64,000 nucleotides of DNA from Candidatus Solibacter sp. (GTDB lineage Bacteria; Acidobacteriota; Terriglobia; Bryobacterales; Bryobacteraceae): positions 101,820 through 165,819 of the forward strand of contig PNKE01000084.1 in assembly GCA_013822245.1 (NCBI GenBank), read 5' to 3'. How positions within the stretch are numbered: position 1 is the stretch's first letter; each line of letters starts with the position of its first letter. This document shows positions 7,509-15,334 of the stretch, piece by piece. The notes under the pieces were generated by a model. It saw only the letters and a list, made by a program, of their open reading frames with translations. It was not told the origin of the DNA and searched no databases. The translations under genes and the position numbers were made by a program.

Positions 7509-7573
7509 TTGACAGCAACCGTTGACAGCAACGCCGATGGAAGCATGGCAAAAATGGACACTCAGTGGACACT
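7509..7573. repeat. Paired direct repeats near the attachment site (integrase arm-site candidates)
   Basis: TTGACAGCAAC occurs at 7509-7519 and 7522-7532, a 13-bp period. TGGACACT occurs at 7555-7562 and 7566-7573, an 11-bp period close to one helical turn. Tyrosine integrases bind short direct repeats of this kind through their N-terminal domain. The second pair is about 54-72 bp from the tRNA-derived core. The 10-mer CAGTGGACAC at 7563-7572 also occurs inverted at 1133-1142. Confidence 0.5.
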
Positions 7574-7626
7574 TAAGTTATTGGTTTTACAGGAAACCTG
7601 TTCATTCCATTAGAAGGGTTGCCACT

Positions 7627-7671
7627 CTTTTAATCAGGTGGTCGCGGGTTCGAGTCCCGCCCGGCTCACCA
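7627..7671 (+). other. Attachment site: 3' part of tRNA-Lys(UUU) with CCA
   Basis: The sequence runs from a CTTTTAA anticodon loop through TCAGG (3' anticodon stem), a T arm (GCGGG/TTCGAGT/CCCGC at 7644-7660), the 3' acceptor strand CCGGCTC, A and CCA at 7669-7671. No matching 5' acceptor strand or D arm lies upstream, and the bases 5' of the loop do not pair with TCAGG, so it is not a functional tRNA. It is the copy of the tRNA 3' end left by integration; the intact tRNA-Lys should lie left of the window. Confidence 0.85.
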
Positions 7672-7762
7672 TCCTCCCCTTGTCCCATCCCGTGACTTCG
7701 GCGTCCCGCCGCCCCGGTTCCCATCCGTACCGACAGATTAATAAAGAATCATCAAAAATAGG

Positions 7763-7792
7763 TTGCGGACAAACAGGCCCCATATGCATAAT
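7763..7792 (+). promoter_or_regulatory. Promoter of small RNA copy 1
   Basis: TTGCGG at 7763-7768 and CATAAT at 7787-7792 are separated by 18 bp. The same boxes with the same spacing are found exactly 202 bp downstream before copy 2. Confidence 0.6.
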
Positions 7793-7798
7793 GGAGTT

Positions 7799-7905
7799 AA
7801 TCTCATAAGTCGTCATCGACTTCATGCATCCCCGTGAGGATTCCCAGATCCTCACATAGCCCCTCTGACAGAGGCCCTGAGACCCCAAAACCTCAGGGCC
7901 TCATC
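7799..7905 (+). ncRNA. Candidate structured small RNA, copy 1
   Basis: Three hairpins follow one another: AAGTCG/CGACTT (7807-7822), GTGAGGAT/ATCCTCAC (7834-7855, loop TCCCAG) and GAGGCCCTGAG/CTCAGGGCCTC (7871-7902, loop ACCCCAAAAC), the last resembling a terminator with a weak T tract. The unpaired segments (CTTCATGCATCCC, GCCCCTCTGACAGAGG) are nearly identical in copy 2, whereas the stems differ by compensatory changes. The loops are C-rich, a feature of small RNAs that pair with Shine-Dalgarno sequences. The start is estimated from the -10 box. No known family was recognised from memory. Confidence 0.65.
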
Positions 7906-7964
7906 TCTTTCCGCCCCCGCGAACCGGACCTCCCCCTCTTTTTTGACACGAAGCGAAATTTCTG

Positions 7965-7994
7965 TTGCGGACATCCCGGTCCGTATAGCATAAT
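7965..7994 (+). promoter_or_regulatory. Promoter of small RNA copy 2
   Basis: TTGCGG at 7965-7970 and CATAAT at 7989-7994 with an 18-bp spacer, the same as for copy 1 although most of the spacer bases differ. Confidence 0.6.
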
Positions 7995-8000
7995 TGGGAC

Positions 8001-8107
8001 AACTAGCAAGTCATCATTTGACTTCATGCATCCCAGCAGAGAGACCCAGCTCTCTGCATTGCCCCTCTGACAGAGGCCTTGAGACCCCAAAATCCCAAGG
8101 CCTCATC
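8001..8107 (+). ncRNA. Candidate structured small RNA, copy 2
   Basis: This has the same architecture as copy 1 at a 202-bp offset: AAGTCA/TGACTT (8008-8024), GCAGAGAG/CTCTCTGC (8036-8057, loop ACCCAG) and GAGGCCTTG/CAAGGCCTC (8073-8104). In hairpin 2, five of eight base pairs differ from copy 1 yet all remain paired. Hairpins 1 and 3 each show one compensatory pair. This is strong evidence of selection on RNA structure. It may act with copy 1 as sibling regulators. Confidence 0.65.
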
Positions 8108-8181
8108 GCTTTTAGCGGGTTGTCCCCGCCCCGCCGGATCAGCCGCGGGCGTTGCTTGGGCGCCCTGATACACTCATTTTG

Positions 8182-9063
8182 ATGAACGTCTTCGTCACCG
8201 GAGCCACCGGCTATATCGGCTCCGCCATCTGCCAACTGCTCCAGCAGCGGGGTCACACTGTGACAGGCCTCACGCGCGGCCCCGGCAAGGCCGCCGCGCT
8301 CCGCGAAAAGGGCTATCGGGCCATCGTCGGCGAGGTCGATGACGCCGACCTCATCTACGCCGGCTGCAAACGCAACGACGCCGTCATCCACTGCGCCATG
8401 GAGTTCATCCCCTCGGCCGGTCTCATCGATTCCACGGCCGTCCGCCACATGATCGACGCCAATCGCGGCACTCTCAAGCCGCTGGTCTACACTTCCGGAG
8501 TCTGGGTCTTCGGCGACACCAAGGGCCGCACCGTTGGCGAGGCGTCCGCGCTGCACACGCCCGAGTTTGTCCTCTGGCGGCCCGCCGTCGAGGAGATGGT
8601 CGTCAACGCCAAGGAGGTGGGCATCAGCGGCGTCGTCCTCAGGCCGGGCATGGTGTTCGGGCGCGGCGGCGGCGTGCTGGCACGGATGTTCAGGCAGGCC
8701 CGCGCGGAAAGGGTCATCCGCATTGCCGGCCATGGCGGGAATCACTGGTCCACCATCCACATCGACGACCTCGCCGAACTCTACCTCCACGCCATCACCC
8801 GCCCGGCGGCCGGCGAAGTCTTCATCGCCACCGGCGGGATGCCCCACCGGGTCGAGCGCATCGCCGCCGAGGTCGCCTCGCGGTGCGGCCCCGGCGTCAA
8901 GGTCGTGAACACGCCCGTCGGCCTCGCCGTTACCCAGATGGGTCCGGTCGCCGGCTGCCTGGCGATGGACCAGAAGGTCGCATCCACCAAGGCCGCCCGC
9001 TTTTTCGGCTGGGCCGTCCGCCACCCCTCGATTCTCGAACACATCCGCACCGCCGAATACTAA
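8182..9063 (+). CDS. NAD(P)-dependent epimerase/dehydratase-family protein
   Basis: The N-terminus MNVFVTGATGYIGS is a Rossmann glycine motif of extended/atypical short-chain dehydrogenases, with YTSGVWVFG as the central strand near residue 105 and HIDDLAELYL near residue 195, as in nucleoside-diphosphate-sugar epimerases. The usual YxxxK catalytic pair is not visible; the corresponding helix reads FVLWRPAVEEMVV. It may therefore be an atypical SDR with a binding or reductase role. The ATG at 8182 is chosen because the glycine motif follows at once; an ATG at 8152 would add ten non-homologous residues. Confidence 0.75.
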   Translation: MNVFVTGATGYIGSAICQLLQQRGHTVTGLTRGPGKAAALREKGYRAIVGEVDDADLIYAGCKRNDAVIHCAMEFIPSAGLIDSTAVRHMIDANRGTLKPLVYTSGVWVFGDTKGRTVGEASALHTPEFVLWRPAVEEMVVNAKEVGISGVVLRPGMVFGRGGGVLARMFRQARAERVIRIAGHGGNHWSTIHIDDLAELYLHAITRPAAGEVFIATGGMPHRVERIAAEVASRCGPGVKVVNTPVGLAVTQMGPVAGCLAMDQKVASTKAARFFGWAVRHPSILEHIRTAEY

Positions 9064-9098
9064 TCCCGCCGTCCCCGTCCTGGTGATAGGATCTTGAC

Positions 9099-9578
9099 GT
9101 GCGTACCATCATCGCCCTCATCCCCGCCGCGCTGCTGCTCTCCGGCTGTGGCGCCCCCGCCCCCAGGCAGGAAGCAGCCAAACCCGCCGCCAACCCGGCC
9201 CCCAGGCAGGTGCCCGCCCCCGAGGACCGCCGCTTCCCCGCCGACGGCCGCGGCGAGGTCACCCAGACCGCCGAACCCCTCTTCGGCAAGCCTTTCCTCA
9301 CCGGCGGCAACATCGCCAGGTACAAGCGCGGCGTCAAGGAGTTTGAGCTTTTCCTCATCAAATCGCCCAACCCCGCCGCCCCCGCCTCCATGATGTTCGA
9401 ATACAAGACCGCCCTCGCCGGGCCCAAGTTCATCGCCCACTTCGGCGGCTATGCCGGCAAGGATGGCGAGACCGATGTCTTCCTGTTCACCAAGGGATCA
9501 TGGCTCGCCGGGATCCGCGGTCTGCCCCAATCGGAAGCCGACCTCATCGCCCGCGATTTCGCCGCCCGCCTCGACTGA
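9099..9578 (+). CDS. Putative lipoprotein of unknown function
   Basis: The first 17 residues form a lipoprotein signal peptide ending in the lipobox LLSGC. A proline/alanine-rich linker of about 40 residues follows, then a globular part of about 90 residues without a recognised family. It starts 35 bases after the epimerase gene on the same strand and may share its transcript. It would be anchored to a membrane and face the periplasm. Confidence 0.65.
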   Translation: MRTIIALIPAALLLSGCGAPAPRQEAAKPAANPAPRQVPAPEDRRFPADGRGEVTQTAEPLFGKPFLTGGNIARYKRGVKEFELFLIKSPNPAAPASMMFEYKTALAGPKFIAHFGGYAGKDGETDVFLFTKGSWLAGIRGLPQSEADLIARDFAARLD

Positions 9579-9581
9579 CCT

Positions 9582-10472
9582 CTACGAATTCAGGTGCTTG
9601 TTGATGCGCTCGATGGCTTCGTCGATCTCCTGCGTCGTCTTGTAGCCGATCGTCACCGAGTCCACCGTCCCCAGCTTCATCACGAATTTGATCGACGCAT
9701 CGCGCTGCTCGGGCGTCTTGAACGCCCCCTCGCCGATCAGCTTCATGCCCAAAATCCCCGTGCCGCCCTGACGGATCTTCGAGATGTGCGAGACGACCTC
9801 CGGCACATCGCCCAGGTCATCGGTGTCGGTCATCTTCAGCGAATCCATCTTCGTGCCGTCGTGATTCACCCTGAGCAGCGCCACGTCCAGCCAGTTCGTG
9901 TTGGCGGCGAACGCCCGCAGCGGCAGCAGTCCGTGGCACGATGCGCCGTGCGACAGGATCGCCTTCTTTTCCTTGATCTCCGACATCGCGTCGCGCAGCG
10001 GCTTGAAGGTCTCCGGCCAGTCCGGCGTCCTGACGCAGTGGATCAGCACGATGTCGAAGTACTCCGAATTCATCTCCTTGCGGAAACGGTCGATGGTCTG
10101 CTGCGCCGTCTCCGTGCCCCGGCTGCGCAACTTCGTCATCAGCCGGTAGCTCTCGCGCGGCAGCCCTTTCAGCGCCTCGGCCAGCATTTCGTGCATCTCG
10201 CCGTAGCTGTCGGCGGATTCATAGAACCGGATCCCCCGGTCATAGGCATACCTCACCAGCCGCGTGAACTCGGCCTGTCCCAGACTCCGCTGGATCTTGC
10301 CGCCGAACGTGCCCGTGCCAAAGGCCAGCCGTGTCACCTTTACGCCCGAATTGCCCAGTTCCACCCAATCGGTGGCGGAGCGCTTCGCGGCAAACGCCTG
10401 CGGCCCGGCCGCAACCGCGCCGGCGGCAATGGCCGTCGTCCTTAGAAAGTCTCGGCGGGTAAAGTGTGCCAT
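9582..10472 (-). CDS. Tat-exported aldo/keto reductase
   Basis: A 296-residue protein with a twin-arginine signal (FTRRDFLRTTAIAAGAVAAG). The aldo/keto reductase barrel follows: the family Asp/Tyr pair is near residues 80-85 (FYESADSYG), Lys is in RLMTKLRS, and His is in VLIHCVR. Export of an NADP-type enzyme is odd but common for TAT-leader oxidoreductases in Acidobacteria and Planctomycetes. The ATG at 10472 has AAAGGA 7 bases upstream; an upstream start at 10505 would bury the Tat signal. It converges tail to tail with the lipoprotein gene. Confidence 0.8.
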   Translation of the reverse strand: MAHFTRRDFLRTTAIAAGAVAAGPQAFAAKRSATDWVELGNSGVKVTRLAFGTGTFGGKIQRSLGQAEFTRLVRYAYDRGIRFYESADSYGEMHEMLAEALKGLPRESYRLMTKLRSRGTETAQQTIDRFRKEMNSEYFDIVLIHCVRTPDWPETFKPLRDAMSEIKEKKAILSHGASCHGLLPLRAFAANTNWLDVALLRVNHDGTKMDSLKMTDTDDLGDVPEVVSHISKIRQGGTGILGMKLIGEGAFKTPEQRDASIKFVMKLGTVDSVTIGYKTTQEIDEAIERINKHLNS

Positions 10473-10541
10473 GGGATGTCCTTTCGCGAGTTCGCTTAGG
10501 GTCAAGCTACCACAAATGCGACCGCCGTCAAAGCCAATCCT

Positions 10542-11798
10542 CTACGCTTTGCTCAAGTTTTCCGGCGACGCCCTCACCTTGCCCGCCATCCACACGCATC
10601 CAACCGCCGACAACAGGAAAATCGCCTGTGTCGACAGCGACGGCGCCCCCGTCAGCGGCGGCAGGTAGCTCTTCAATAACGAATCAACCACCGCGGTCAG
10701 CGTGATCAACAGAAACAGCCGCTTCGGACATCTCCACCGCCCGGCGAGCCAGGCCACCGCCAGCGTCAACGCGATCACCACCGCCCACCCCGCCATCCCA
10801 TACGCCGGCCGGCTCTCCAGCAGATCCACGGCAAAGGCGAAAAACGTCAACGTCACGGCCACATGCGGCGCCAACTGCCGCCATCGCACCGCCGCCGCCA
10901 GCAGAATCGCCCCGCCGATCGTGTAATTGAACCTCGACTCGAAGTGATACTCCATGCCCACCCCAACCGCGATCGCCGCCATCGCCAGCGCCGCGGCTTG
11001 CCAGTATGGCTGGCTCTGTTGTTCACCCGCGCGCGCATCCGCCGCCTCCCGCCGGTTCAGCCAGGCCGCGATCCCGTAGCCCAATCCCAGCAGCAGTCCG
11101 AAAGCGAACTCCATCATCTTCCACCAGTCGATGCCCGACCGCGGCCACCGGCTCGCGCCCGCCACCTGAATCCACGCGCCAATCGCAAAGCCCGCGCCGC
11201 CGCCCGCCGCGCCCCATAGCGCATAGCTCCACAGCGTCCTGCGCGCCTCGCCCCGGCCCAGCCAGACCAGCAGCGCCAGCGCGCCCAGCGCCAGCCCCGC
11301 CCAGATCTCCGGCCTCGGCCTGTCCAGCCGGTTTGAAAAGTACACCAGCTTCGGCTCGTTGATCAGCTTCCAGCCCGCCCAGGTGGCCGCCGTCATCAAC
11401 GCCAGCCCCGCCCAGACGAACCTGTCGCGCCAGCCCGCGCGGCGAAACTCGATCGCCGCCGCCATCACCGCCCCGCCCAGCAGCCCCCACACAGCGCCCT
11501 TCACGAAGAACCCCAGAATCGCCCACCAGAACGTCTCCGGCATCTTTGCCAGCCCGACCGTCTGCCCATACGTCATCTGCCCGCCAAAGCCCACCCCCAC
11601 CGCGCCAAACGCCGCCAGCAGCGCCGCGCCGGCGGCGTCGAGGCGCAGCAGCAGCGCCAGCGCCAGCGCCGTCATCGCTCCTGGGATCATCGCTCCCAGC
11701 GGGCCTCCGCCGATGTATCCCCGCAACCCCCATCCAAGCATCATTGCCAGGGCGGGGAAGCACAACCAGAGCCAGCGTTCAGTGGTTTCGGATTTCAT
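10542..11798 (-). CDS. Polytopic membrane protein of unknown function
   Basis: A 418-residue protein with about eleven hydrophobic segments, beginning with WLCFPALAMMLGWGLRGYIG. It is rich in tryptophan, glycine and alanine. No transporter signature or enzyme motif is recognised. It stands alone between two unrelated genes. It could be a permease or a membrane-bound sensor; the sequence does not decide. Confidence 0.65.
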   Translation of the reverse strand: MKSETTERWLWLCFPALAMMLGWGLRGYIGGGPLGAMIPGAMTALALALLLRLDAAGAALLAAFGAVGVGFGGQMTYGQTVGLAKMPETFWWAILGFFVKGAVWGLLGGAVMAAAIEFRRAGWRDRFVWAGLALMTAATWAGWKLINEPKLVYFSNRLDRPRPEIWAGLALGALALLVWLGRGEARRTLWSYALWGAAGGGAGFAIGAWIQVAGASRWPRSGIDWWKMMEFAFGLLLGLGYGIAAWLNRREAADARAGEQQSQPYWQAAALAMAAIAVGVGMEYHFESRFNYTIGGAILLAAAVRWRQLAPHVAVTLTFFAFAVDLLESRPAYGMAGWAVVIALTLAVAWLAGRWRCPKRLFLLITLTAVVDSLLKSYLPPLTGAPSLSTQAIFLLSAVGCVWMAGKVRASPENLSKA

Positions 11799-11839
11799 TG
11801 GTGGTCCATTATGCCACGCCGCCCCGCTAAAATCGAAGT

Positions 11840-12445
11840 GTGATCAAAACCGTGATCTTTGACCTCGGCCGGGTCCTTGTCGATTTCGACTTCATGCGCG
11901 GCTACCGCACCATGAGCGAACTCTCCGGCCTCGACGTCGACGAAATCCGCGCCCGCTTTCATTCCAGCGGCATCGCCATCGAATTCGAATCCGGCGACAT
12001 CAGCGAACAGGAGTTCGAGCGCCGCACACAGGCCCTGCTTGGCACTTCCATGCCCAGCGATCAGTTCGAGGAGATCTGGTTCTCCGTCTTCCTGCCCGGC
12101 ACGCTCATGCCTGAAGACGTCGTCGCCGGCATCCGCCGCAACCATCGCACAGTCCTGCTGTCGAACACCAACGAAATGCACTTCCGCGGCCTCAAGCGCC
12201 ACTACCCCATCCTTGAGCACTTCGACGCCTACGTCCTCAGCCACGAAGCCCGCGCCATGAAACCCCTGCCGGCCATCTATGAAGCCGCCATCCACGCCGC
12301 CGGATGCCGGCCCGAGCAGTGTTTCTTTACCGACGACGTGGCTGAGTTCGTCGAAGGCGCGCGCCGTCACGGCATCGACGCCGTCCAGTTCCAGGGCGCC
12401 TCGCATGCCATGGAGCAGCTCGCCGCACGCGGCGTCACCTGGTAA
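11840..12445 (+). CDS. HAD-family phosphatase, YihX-like
   Basis: A 201-residue haloacid-dehalogenase protein. Motif I is FDLGRVLVD at residues 6-14, motif II is LLSNTNE near residue 113, the Lys of motif III is in RAMKP, and the acidic motif IV is FFTDDVAEFVEGA near residue 160. The DLG(N/R)V form of motif I and the SNTN motif match the E. coli YihX type, which removes phosphate from glucose-1-phosphate and similar sugars. The substrate here is not known. Confidence 0.85.
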   Translation: MIKTVIFDLGRVLVDFDFMRGYRTMSELSGLDVDEIRARFHSSGIAIEFESGDISEQEFERRTQALLGTSMPSDQFEEIWFSVFLPGTLMPEDVVAGIRRNHRTVLLSNTNEMHFRGLKRHYPILEHFDAYVLSHEARAMKPLPAIYEAAIHAAGCRPEQCFFTDDVAEFVEGARRHGIDAVQFQGASHAMEQLAARGVTW

Positions 12446-12451
12446 CGGTCC

Positions 12452-12865
12452 CTACAGCAGCGTCTCGTCCAACCGCCCCTGGTGGATGATCCCGCCCGCT
12501 CCGGCCGCCACTTCAATCGTGATCGGCTGCCTTGGCGGGGCATCGCCGTTCAGATACGCCGCCAGCGTCTCCCTCGACCCGTCAAACAGCGTGTCCAGCA
12601 GCTCCCGCACGGCCAGTTGCCTGATGTCCTCGCGCGAGATCAGCGGCGTGTAGGTGAACGACCGGCCCACCTTCTTCCGCGACACCGCCTGCTTCCTCGC
12701 CAGACGGTCCAGCATCGTCATCACGGTCGTATAGGCCAGCGGGCGCTTCGTCAACAACCGCTCGCGCACCACCCGTACATTGGCCTCCCCCAGGTCCCAC
12801 AGCGCCCTCAGGCATTCCAGTTCAAGCGGCGGCGGAATGTCTCGCGCTGTCCGTCCCCGCTTCAC
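12452..12865 (-). CDS. BlaI/MecI/CopY-family transcriptional regulator
   Basis: A 137-residue winged-helix repressor. LELECLRALWDLGEANVRVV and YTTVMTMLDRLARK are the DNA-binding helices of the family, and the C-terminal helices form the dimer. Family members repress beta-lactamase, efflux or copper genes and are usually paired with a BlaR1-type sensor protease, which is absent here. Its start overlaps the stop of the upstream YhaM-like gene by 4 bases, so its synthesis is coupled to that gene. Confidence 0.85.
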   Translation of the reverse strand: MKRGRTARDIPPPLELECLRALWDLGEANVRVVRERLLTKRPLAYTTVMTMLDRLARKQAVSRKKVGRSFTYTPLISREDIRQLAVRELLDTLFDGSRETLAAYLNGDAPPRQPITIEVAAGAGGIIHQGRLDETLL

Positions 12866-13986
12866 TGGGCATCCTCCGCAAACAGGTCTCCCAGCGATTT
12901 CAGCTTCTCCGCCATCGCCGTCGATGGCTTCGCCGCCGGCTTCGGCGCCGCCTCCGGCTTCGGCGCCGCCGGCTTCGGCGCCGCCTCCGGCTTCGGCGCC
13001 GCCGCCGGCTTCGGCGCCGCCGCCGCTGGAGCCAGGTACTTGTCCTTATCCAGCACCTGGCGGTCGAGCGCGTAAATGAAGCCCGTCCACTCGCCGGGCA
13101 TCGCCCGTTCCTTCTCGATCGCCGCCCGCATCGCTTCCATCTTGGAATCCATGTTATCCAAATGGTGCAGCAGCAGCGCCTCGGGAAACGACGGCAGCTT
13201 CGGCGAACCAAACTCCAACTGCCCGTGATGGCTGATCACCATATGCTCAAGCAGATTGCGCAGCTTCACCGGGAAGCCCGGCAACCCGGCCGTCTTGTCG
13301 CCGATCATCCGCAGCGCGATCTGCATATGGCCCAGCAGTTGCCCTTCGCTTGAATAGCCGAAACTGCGCTCGTAGTGCAGTTCGTCCACCTTGCCGATGT
13401 CATGCAGGATCACCCCGGCCATCAGCAGATCGCCGTCGATATTCGTGTAATGCGCCGCGGTCAGCCTGGCCAGCCGCGCCAGCGAGATCACATGCTCCAG
13501 CAGCCCGCCCAGCCACGCGTGATGAATGGTCTTGGCCGCCGGCGCTTTCTTGTACTGCGCACAGATCTTCCCGTCGCCGAGAATCGCCTCCATGAGCGCC
13601 TTGATGTGCGGATTCTTCATCTCGCCGACATAGCCGACCAGTTCGGCCATCATCAGCTCCGGATCCTGCTCCGACGCCGGCAGAAAATCGGCCAGATCCA
13701 CTTCCCGCTCGTCCACCTTCTGGATCCGGTGCACGGTCAACTGCAAACGGTTCTGGTAGAGCTGCGTCTCGCCTTTCACGCGGACAAAGTCGTCGCGGCC
13801 GAACGTGTCCATGATCTCGGCCACGCCGTCCCACATCTTGGCGTCGATGTCGCCCGTGCGGTCAATCAACTGCAGCGACAGGTACGGCTCGCCCGTCTTT
13901 TTCTGCCGGACCTCTTTCGACTGCACCAGAAACAGACCCGTGATCTGCTGGCGCGGCTCCAGGTCGGCGATATTGGGACTCTTCAT
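12862..13986 (-). CDS. yhaM: YhaM-like 3'-5' exoribonuclease (OB-fold plus HD domain)
   Basis: Residues about 10-90 form an OB-fold nucleic-acid-binding domain. Residues about 150-290 form an HD phosphohydrolase-type nuclease domain with HHAWLGGLLEHVIS and the metal motif LHDIGK. This matches YhaM/Cbf1 exoribonucleases. The last 60 residues are a low-complexity Ala/Pro/Lys/Glu tail before a short helix, an unusual addition. An ATG at 13986 is preferred over the TTG at 14004. The gene lies between the SurA-like gene (21 bases away) and blaI, forming one operon. Confidence 0.8.
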   Translation of the reverse strand: MKSPNIADLEPRQQITGLFLVQSKEVRQKKTGEPYLSLQLIDRTGDIDAKMWDGVAEIMDTFGRDDFVRVKGETQLYQNRLQLTVHRIQKVDEREVDLADFLPASEQDPELMMAELVGYVGEMKNPHIKALMEAILGDGKICAQYKKAPAAKTIHHAWLGGLLEHVISLARLARLTAAHYTNIDGDLLMAGVILHDIGKVDELHYERSFGYSSEGQLLGHMQIALRMIGDKTAGLPGFPVKLRNLLEHMVISHHGQLEFGSPKLPSFPEALLLHHLDNMDSKMEAMRAAIEKERAMPGEWTGFIYALDRQVLDKDKYLAPAAAAPKPAAAPKPEAAPKPAAPKPEAAPKPAAKPSTAMAEKLKSLGDLFAEDAQ

Positions 13987-14007
13987 TCGGCTGCTTTTCC
14001 GCAAGGG

Positions 14008-15189
14008 CTACTTGCTTGTGCTGACCCCTTCGCCGCTGGCCTTCGTCCCTGGCACCGGGAACATCCACAGCAGCCGCCGGCTGCGCGCCTGCGCCGCCAC
14101 TTCTTCCTTCGTGATCGTCTCCGGCCGCAGCAGCGCCGGATCGTTCCACGCCGTCGACTTGCCCTTCACCGCCCCCACGTCGGTGTAGCCCTCACGAATC
14201 TCCAGAAACGCGTTGCGCCGCAGCTCGCTCAAATACTCGCGGATCTTCGGTTCGAAAACCGGGTTGTACAGCCGCTCCTTGATCTCGTTCTCCACTTCCT
14301 CCAGCGTCGCCTGTCCGGCGTTGTGCTGTTCGTCCACCTTCACGATCAGGTAGCCGTCCTCCATCTTGATCGGATCGGTGACATAGTTCTTCGCCTGGCC
14401 CCACACCAGCTTCTCGATGTCCTCGCGCAGCATGCCCTTCTCCATCGGCGGAATCTGGCCGCCCTCGGCCGCCGTTGCCGAATCGGAGTTGTCGCGCGCC
14501 AGCTCCGGGAATCGTTCGCCCTTCCGCGCCCGCGCCACCAGGTCCCTGGCCTTCTTCTCCGCCGCCGCCATGCCGGCTTCGTTCTTGCTCGCGTTGTTCA
14601 CCTTGATCTCGCGCAGAAAGATCCGCTCCTGCCGCACAAACTCCTGCTTGTGCTCGTTGTAGTAGTTCTCCACGTCCGCCCGCGGAATATTGATCTTGCT
14701 CGACACTTCGCTGCCGATCACCCGCTGCGTCAGCATCCGGTCCCGCACGTCGCTGCGGAAGTCCTCATACGACATCCCCGTCGCCTCGCGGATCCACTCC
14801 TGGAACTTGTCCGGATCGGCGATCTTGTTCTCGCTCTGGATCCGCGCCATGTACTTGGTCACCTCGCCGTCCACGTTCACGTCCAGTTCCTTGCCCCGCT
14901 GCACCAGCAGGCGCTGGTCGATCAGGTCCCTCAGCGCCGTCGCCTTCTGCTCTTCAAACAGCGTCTTGAATCGGTCCGCCGGCGCCTTGGCCGCTTTCAG
15001 CCGGCCCTCGATCGTCAGCAGCTCCTGCTCATACTCGCCGCGCGTGATGATATCTCCATTCACCTTGGCGATAATCTGTTCAAGCATCGCCGGAGCCTTC
15101 TCCGGCGGCTTCGCCGGGGCGGGGCTTTGCGCCAGTCCGGCGCCCATGAGAGCCAGTGAGAGCGGCAGAATGCGGGCACAAGTCGTCAT
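14008..15189 (-). CDS. SurA-like periplasmic peptidyl-prolyl isomerase/chaperone
   Basis: A signal peptide (MTTCARILPLSLALMGAGLA) is followed by a SurA_N-type helical chaperone region (AMLEQIIAKVNGDIITRGEY) and one parvulin domain around residues 190-290 (DLVARARKGERFPELARDNSD; GGQIPPMEKG). Such proteins help outer-membrane proteins fold, which fits with lptD in the same window. It has one parvulin domain rather than the two of E. coli SurA. The ATG at 15189 is chosen because it gives the signal peptide directly. Confidence 0.8.
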   Translation of the reverse strand: MTTCARILPLSLALMGAGLAQSPAPAKPPEKAPAMLEQIIAKVNGDIITRGEYEQELLTIEGRLKAAKAPADRFKTLFEEQKATALRDLIDQRLLVQRGKELDVNVDGEVTKYMARIQSENKIADPDKFQEWIREATGMSYEDFRSDVRDRMLTQRVIGSEVSSKINIPRADVENYYNEHKQEFVRQERIFLREIKVNNASKNEAGMAAAEKKARDLVARARKGERFPELARDNSDSATAAEGGQIPPMEKGMLREDIEKLVWGQAKNYVTDPIKMEDGYLIVKVDEQHNAGQATLEEVENEIKERLYNPVFEPKIREYLSELRRNAFLEIREGYTDVGAVKGKSTAWNDPALLRPETITKEEVAAQARSRRLLWMFPVPGTKASGEGVSTSK

Positions 15190-15334
15190 GGTTTCATTAT
15201 CCCCCAGCCGGACGCCGGTGAGAAAGCTCCTCATCGCCGGGACCGCGCGGAACAATCCGCCGCCCCGCGGCCAACCCGCGGCGTCTTGGGATATCATGAT
15301 CTCGGCCACTGCCGCCTGGATGAGGTGACTCAGC

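Larger units (their letters stand above)
1..7671. mobile_element. Integrated satellite-like element (left end outside window)
   Basis: The segment is bounded on the right by a 3' tRNA-Lys fragment and contains, in order, an integrase (cut by the window edge), a zinc-ribbon gene, an excisionase-like gene, a CHC2 primase, a P4/D5 helicase, an HK97-fold capsid gene, a gp10-like gene and several small unknowns. No portal, terminase, protease or tail gene is visible. Integrases of this class usually sit beside an attachment site, so the missing left part is probably about one kilobase, giving a total near 8.5-9 kb. That size and content fit a phage satellite better than a complete prophage. The boundary and the satellite label are inferences. 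Confidence 0.75.

Noticed and set aside
7634..7888. Leftward 84-codon frame over the tRNA fragment and small RNA copy 1
   Set aside because: It begins in the antisense of the tRNA T arm and ends in antisense of structured RNA. Antisense-of-tRNA frames of this kind are common artefacts.
7893..8090. A second leftward frame sharing its first ten residues with the previous one
   Set aside because: The similarity follows from the 202-bp RNA repeat. Differences between copies keep base pairing, not codons, so RNA and not protein is under selection.
13375..15159. A 594-codon rightward frame
   Set aside because: It is antisense to the YhaM-like and SurA-like genes, which have clear domains, signal peptides and overlaps. 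Long antisense frames are expected at this GC content.
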